From Christiangramia sp. (GTDB lineage Bacteria; Bacteroidota; Bacteroidia; Flavobacteriales; Flavobacteriaceae): a stretch of 27,397 nt of DNA. This document shows positions 24,727 to 27,397 of the stretch, in pieces. The position numbers and the translations under genes are program-made. How positions within the stretch are numbered: the first letter of the stretch is position 1; each line of letters opens with the position of its first letter. Below the pieces are notes generated by a model that ran no database searches, was not told where the DNA came from, and saw nothing but the letters and a program-made list of their open reading frames with translations. The stretch lies in the NCBI GenBank assembly GCA_024635735.1, contig JAGXII010000089.1, positions 1 through 27,397 on the forward strand, in the 5' to 3' direction.

Positions 24727-26937
24727 ATGATGACAGAGGCAGCTATAGAAAAAGAAAACAAGCAAATTGCCCGGCAGTATAAAGAATTACTTCGTATAAG
24801 CTATCAAACTTTAACTGATGAGGATAAAAAGCTTATTCGAAGAGCGTTTGATACTGCGGTAGATGCGCATAAGGATCAACGACGCAAATCGGGAGAGGCC
24901 TATATATTCCACCCTATTGCGGTAGCTAAGATTGTGGCTTCAGAAATCGGTCTGGATGCGACTTCTATTGCCGCGGCGCTTTTGCATGATGTTGTTGAAG
25001 ACACTAAATATACACTGGAAGATCTAAGAAAAATGTTTGGCGAAACGGTAGCCAAAATTGTAGACGGTCTTACCAAAATCTCAAATTTAAAAAAGGATAA
25101 GGATGTTTCGCTGCAAGCAGAAAACTTCCGGAAAATGTTGCTTACCCTAAATGATGACGTAAGGGTAATTATTATAAAAATCGCTGACAGGCTTCACAAT
25201 ATGCAAACCATGGACGTTATGCGTCCGGATAAGCAGGTGAAGATCGCTTCAGAAACACTTTATATCTATGCTCCTCTAGCCCACAGAATTGGGCTTTACA
25301 ATATTAAAACAGAACTCGAAGATCTTGGTTTAAAATATACTGAACCTGAAACCTATCATGAGATTCTCACTAAGATCAAGGAAAGTAAGGAGCAGCAGGA
25401 TGAATACATTAAGGAATTCAGTAAGGTTATTGAGGATTCACTTGATAGGGAAGATCTGGATTACGAAATTAAAGGAAGGCCAAAATCTATTTACTCCATA
25501 AACCGAAAGATCAAAGCCCAGAATATAAGTTTCGACGAGGTATATGATAAATTCGCGATTCGTATTATTTATAAAGGTGAACCAGCGAATGAAAAATTCC
25601 TTGCCTGGAAAATTTATTCTATAGTTACAGATCACTTCAGACCAAATCCTACCCGGCTTAGAGATTGGATCTCATCCCCTAAATCAACCGGTTATGAAGC
25701 ACTTCACATTACCGTAATGGGGCCAAAAGGCCGTTGGGTAGAAGTGCAGATTAGAAGTGAGCGTATGAACGAAATTGCTGAAAAAGGTTACGCGGCACAT
25801 TATAAATACAAGCAGGGAAATCAAAAAGAAGAACGCGGATTCGAAGAATGGGTCACACGCTTACAGGAAGCCCTGGAAAGTGCCGATGTAAATGCGGTAG
25901 ACTTCGTGGAACAATTCAAACTGAATCTTTATTCAAAAGAAATTTTTGTATTTACCCCTCAGGGAGACCTTAAGTCACTCCCAAAAGGTTCGACTCCGCT
26001 GGATTTTGCATTTAGTATACATACAGAAATTGGATTGCATACCCGGGGAGCCCGTGTAAATAATAAGTTGGTTCCATTGAGCCATGAATTAAAAAGTGGG
26101 GACCAGGTAGAGGTCATTACTTCAGAAAATGCAAAACCTAATATCAACTGGCTGGATTATGCAACAACAGCCAGAGCCAGGGCCAAGATAAAATCATCTC
26201 TGAAAGACGAGAAGAAAGAAATTGCAGAAGAAGGAAAAGCTGTTCTGGCCAGAAAACTGAAAGCCCAGAAAATTCAGTTTAACGAAAAATCGATCAATGA
26301 AATGGTGGTTTTCTTTAATCTCAAAACCAGTCTGGACCTGTTCTACAGAGTTGGAATCGGGAAAATAGATAACAAGATGCTGAAGGATTTTGCGTCCTCC
26401 AGAAGCAATGCCTTTGTAAGCTATTTCAAAAATAAGATCAAAAAACCACAGGTTTCTACTGATATTCATAAGGAAGAGATCACCTCAAAATACGATCAGC
26501 TTGTTTTTGGAAAAGAAGAGGAAAAACTCGAATACAAACCGGCTAATTGCTGTAATCCAATTCCCGGCGACAATGTTTTTGGATTCATTTCTGTGAACGA
26601 CGGCATCAAAGTTCATAAAAAAGATTGTCCCAATGCTCTGCAACTGCAAAGTAATTACGCCTACAGGATCATTCAGGCGAAATGGATAGACAGTTCTCAA
26701 CAGGATTTCAGAGCGGTAATTCAAATTCAGGGTATAGACAATATTGGTCTTGTGAGTGAGATTACTCAGGAGATTTCCAGTAACATGCATGTGAACATGA
26801 AAAACCTGAATTTTGACAGTTCAGATGGAGTTTTCAGTGGGCGCATTACGTTGGTGGTAAAAAATAATAATATCCTGAATACCATCATTCAACGGCTCAA
26901 AAAAATTAACGGGATAGACAAGGTCAGCCGTGAATAA
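24727..26937 (+). CDS. rel: Bifunctional (p)ppGpp synthetase/hydrolase, RelA/SpoT family
   Basis: Long Rel enzymes make and degrade the alarmone (p)ppGpp. The 736-residue protein has every domain. The HD hydrolase shows FHPIAVAKIV (His62), ALLHDVVEDT (His87-Asp88) and KIADRLHNM (Asp154). The synthetase shows KGRPKSIYSI (249-258), VYDKFAIRI (Asp274), STGYEALHITV and WVEVQIRSERMNE (Glu339). The TGS domain, IFVFTPQGDLKSLPKGSTPL onward (406-466), includes the tRNA-contacting His432 region. Then come a helical domain, a CC/zinc-finger domain (ANCCNP, Cys608-Cys609, His630, Cys634) and a C-terminal ACT domain (about 660-735). Because both the hydrolase and synthetase residues are intact it should be bifunctional. 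ATG at 24727 was chosen; a second ATG follows directly. fur begins 24 bases downstream. Confidence 0.96.
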   Translation: MMTEAAIEKENKQIARQYKELLRISYQTLTDEDKKLIRRAFDTAVDAHKDQRRKSGEAYIFHPIAVAKIVASEIGLDATSIAAALLHDVVEDTKYTLEDLRKMFGETVAKIVDGLTKISNLKKDKDVSLQAENFRKMLLTLNDDVRVIIIKIADRLHNMQTMDVMRPDKQVKIASETLYIYAPLAHRIGLYNIKTELEDLGLKYTEPETYHEILTKIKESKEQQDEYIKEFSKVIEDSLDREDLDYEIKGRPKSIYSINRKIKAQNISFDEVYDKFAIRIIYKGEPANEKFLAWKIYSIVTDHFRPNPTRLRDWISSPKSTGYEALHITVMGPKGRWVEVQIRSERMNEIAEKGYAAHYKYKQGNQKEERGFEEWVTRLQEALESADVNAVDFVEQFKLNLYSKEIFVFTPQGDLKSLPKGSTPLDFAFSIHTEIGLHTRGARVNNKLVPLSHELKSGDQVEVITSENAKPNINWLDYATTARARAKIKSSLKDEKKEIAEEGKAVLARKLKAQKIQFNEKSINEMVVFFNLKTSLDLFYRVGIGKIDNKMLKDFASSRSNAFVSYFKNKIKKPQVSTDIHKEEITSKYDQLVFGKEEEKLEYKPANCCNPIPGDNVFGFISVNDGIKVHKKDCPNALQLQSNYAYRIIQAKWIDSSQQDFRAVIQIQGIDNIGLVSEITQEISSNMHVNMKNLNFDSSDGVFSGRITLVVKNNNILNTIIQRLKKINGIDKVSRE

Positions 26938-26942
26938 AAATT

Positions 26943-26950
26943 TACCTTTG
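26943..26950 (+). promoter_or_regulatory. Bacteroidota-type -7 box for fur
   Basis: TACCTTTG is an exact TAnnTTTG match, 11 bases before the fur ATG and just after the rel stop. No TTG is present at -33. If active it separates fur from rel and gives a leader of only a few bases. Confidence 0.45.
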
Positions 26951-26961
26951 CAGAGCAAATT

Positions 26962-27397
26962 ATGAGCAAAAAAGTCGTAAATAAAAACGATCAGGCGGTC
27001 GTTAAAAATGTTTTCACCAAATATCTTGAGGATAAAGGACACCGGAAGACTCCGGAACGTTTTGCTATTCTTCAGGAAATTTATAATTCTGACGATCATT
27101 TTGATATTGAATCTCTCTACATCAAAATGAAAAATAAAAAATACCGTGTAAGCCGTGCGACTTTATACAATACTATAGAGTTGTTGCTGCAATGCGGGCT
27201 GGTTAGAAGACATCAGTTTGGACAGAATCAGTCACAATATGAAAAATCATATTTTGACCGCCAGCACGATCATATAATACTTACCGATACCGGCGAAGTT
27301 ATAGAGTTCTGCGATCCCAGGATCCAAAGTATCAAACAAACTATTGAAGAAGTTTTTGATATTGAGATTAAAAAGCATTCTTTATACTTTTACGGAA
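26962..27397 (+). CDS. Fur family transcriptional regulator (3' partial)
   Basis: The reading frame runs from ATG 26962 to the end of the window without a stop: 145 codons, nearly the full length of a Fur protein. It has the winged-helix DNA-binding domain (HRKTPERFAIL at 27-37, then YRVSRATLYNTIELLLQCGL at 61-80). The dimerisation domain includes DRQHDHIILTDTGEVIEF (99-116). Candidate metal ligands are His46, Glu94, His102, His104, Glu115 and His139. The CxxC pair that holds the structural zinc in E. coli Fur (Cys93/Cys96) is replaced by Leu107 and Thr110; only Cys78 and Cys117 remain. Fur proteins repress iron uptake genes, but paralogues sense Zn, Mn or peroxide, so the sensed signal is open. 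The gene starts 24 bases after rel. Confidence 0.9.
   Translation, partial: MSKKVVNKNDQAVVKNVFTKYLEDKGHRKTPERFAILQEIYNSDDHFDIESLYIKMKNKKYRVSRATLYNTIELLLQCGLVRRHQFGQNQSQYEKSYFDRQHDHIILTDTGEVIEFCDPRIQSIKQTIEEVFDIEIKKHSLYFYG

Noticed and set aside
1..27397. Mobile elements, CRISPR arrays, tRNA or rRNA genes
   Set aside because: No transposase, integrase, inverted terminal repeats, regularly spaced repeats or tRNA-like cloverleaf were seen; gene content is housekeeping or conserved envelope throughout.

Overview
The window looks like core chromosome of a member of Bacteroidota, most likely a marine Flavobacteriaceae of the Gramella/Christiangramia/Zunongwangia type. The reasons are an AT-rich sequence, a gldI gliding-motility lipoprotein gene, a Bacteroidota-type signal peptidase I with extra membrane segments, FKBP/cyclophilin lipoproteins, a DUF3810 protein, promoter boxes of the Bacteroidota type (TAnnTTTG, once with a TTG 19 bases upstream), and few strong Shine-Dalgarno sequences. 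The genus is inferred from remembered protein similarity and was not searched. I see no RNA genes, CRISPR arrays, insertion sequences, phage genes or attachment sites. No gene-free stretch exceeds 150 bases.

Layout. Bases 1-2984 (+): dapB (5' end cut by the window edge), lepB and a WbqC-like gene. Bases 2964-7788 (-): a tightly packed operon transcribed as a small membrane protein, mutL, rhomboid protease 1, rhomboid protease 2 and a membrane-anchored endonuclease/exonuclease/phosphatase protein. The genes abut or overlap by a single base. Bases 7904-9186 (-): a membrane-anchored TPR protein, then ribH. Bases 9334-11124 (+): recF, a small lipoprotein and a DUF721/DciA-like gene. Bases 11190-12700 (-): phoD-like lipoprotein and ndk. 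Bases 12779-15476 (+): nrnA, gldI and a cyclophilin-FKBP fusion lipoprotein. Bases 15543-17000 (-): pepD. From 17090 to the end (+): DUF3810 metalloprotease-like protein, two exported amidohydrolase-superfamily proteins, a SpoU-type RNA methyltransferase, an M48/Ste24-type protease, a bifunctional Rel/SpoT protein and a fur gene cut by the window end.

How the genes fit together. Much of the window concerns the cell envelope: signal peptide cleavage, two rhomboids, an M48 membrane protease, three prolyl isomerase domains on two adjacent lipoproteins, a TPR membrane protein and exported hydrolases. DNA maintenance is covered by MutL, RecF and the DciA-like protein; nucleotide turnover and signalling by Ndk, NrnA, Rel and Fur. 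Three clear stem-loop terminators separate the blocks.

No single new system stands out. The best leads are metal-site losses or additions in known families: a MutL whose endonuclease zinc site appears lost, a Fur lacking its structural CxxC, a tandem set of amidohydrolase domains in which only one of three keeps HxH, a DUF3810 protein with an HExxH-E metallopeptidase motif, a signal peptidase fused to a DUF5684-like membrane domain, and a dual-family prolyl isomerase next to GldI. Several of these may prove to be lineage-wide traits of Flavobacteriia.
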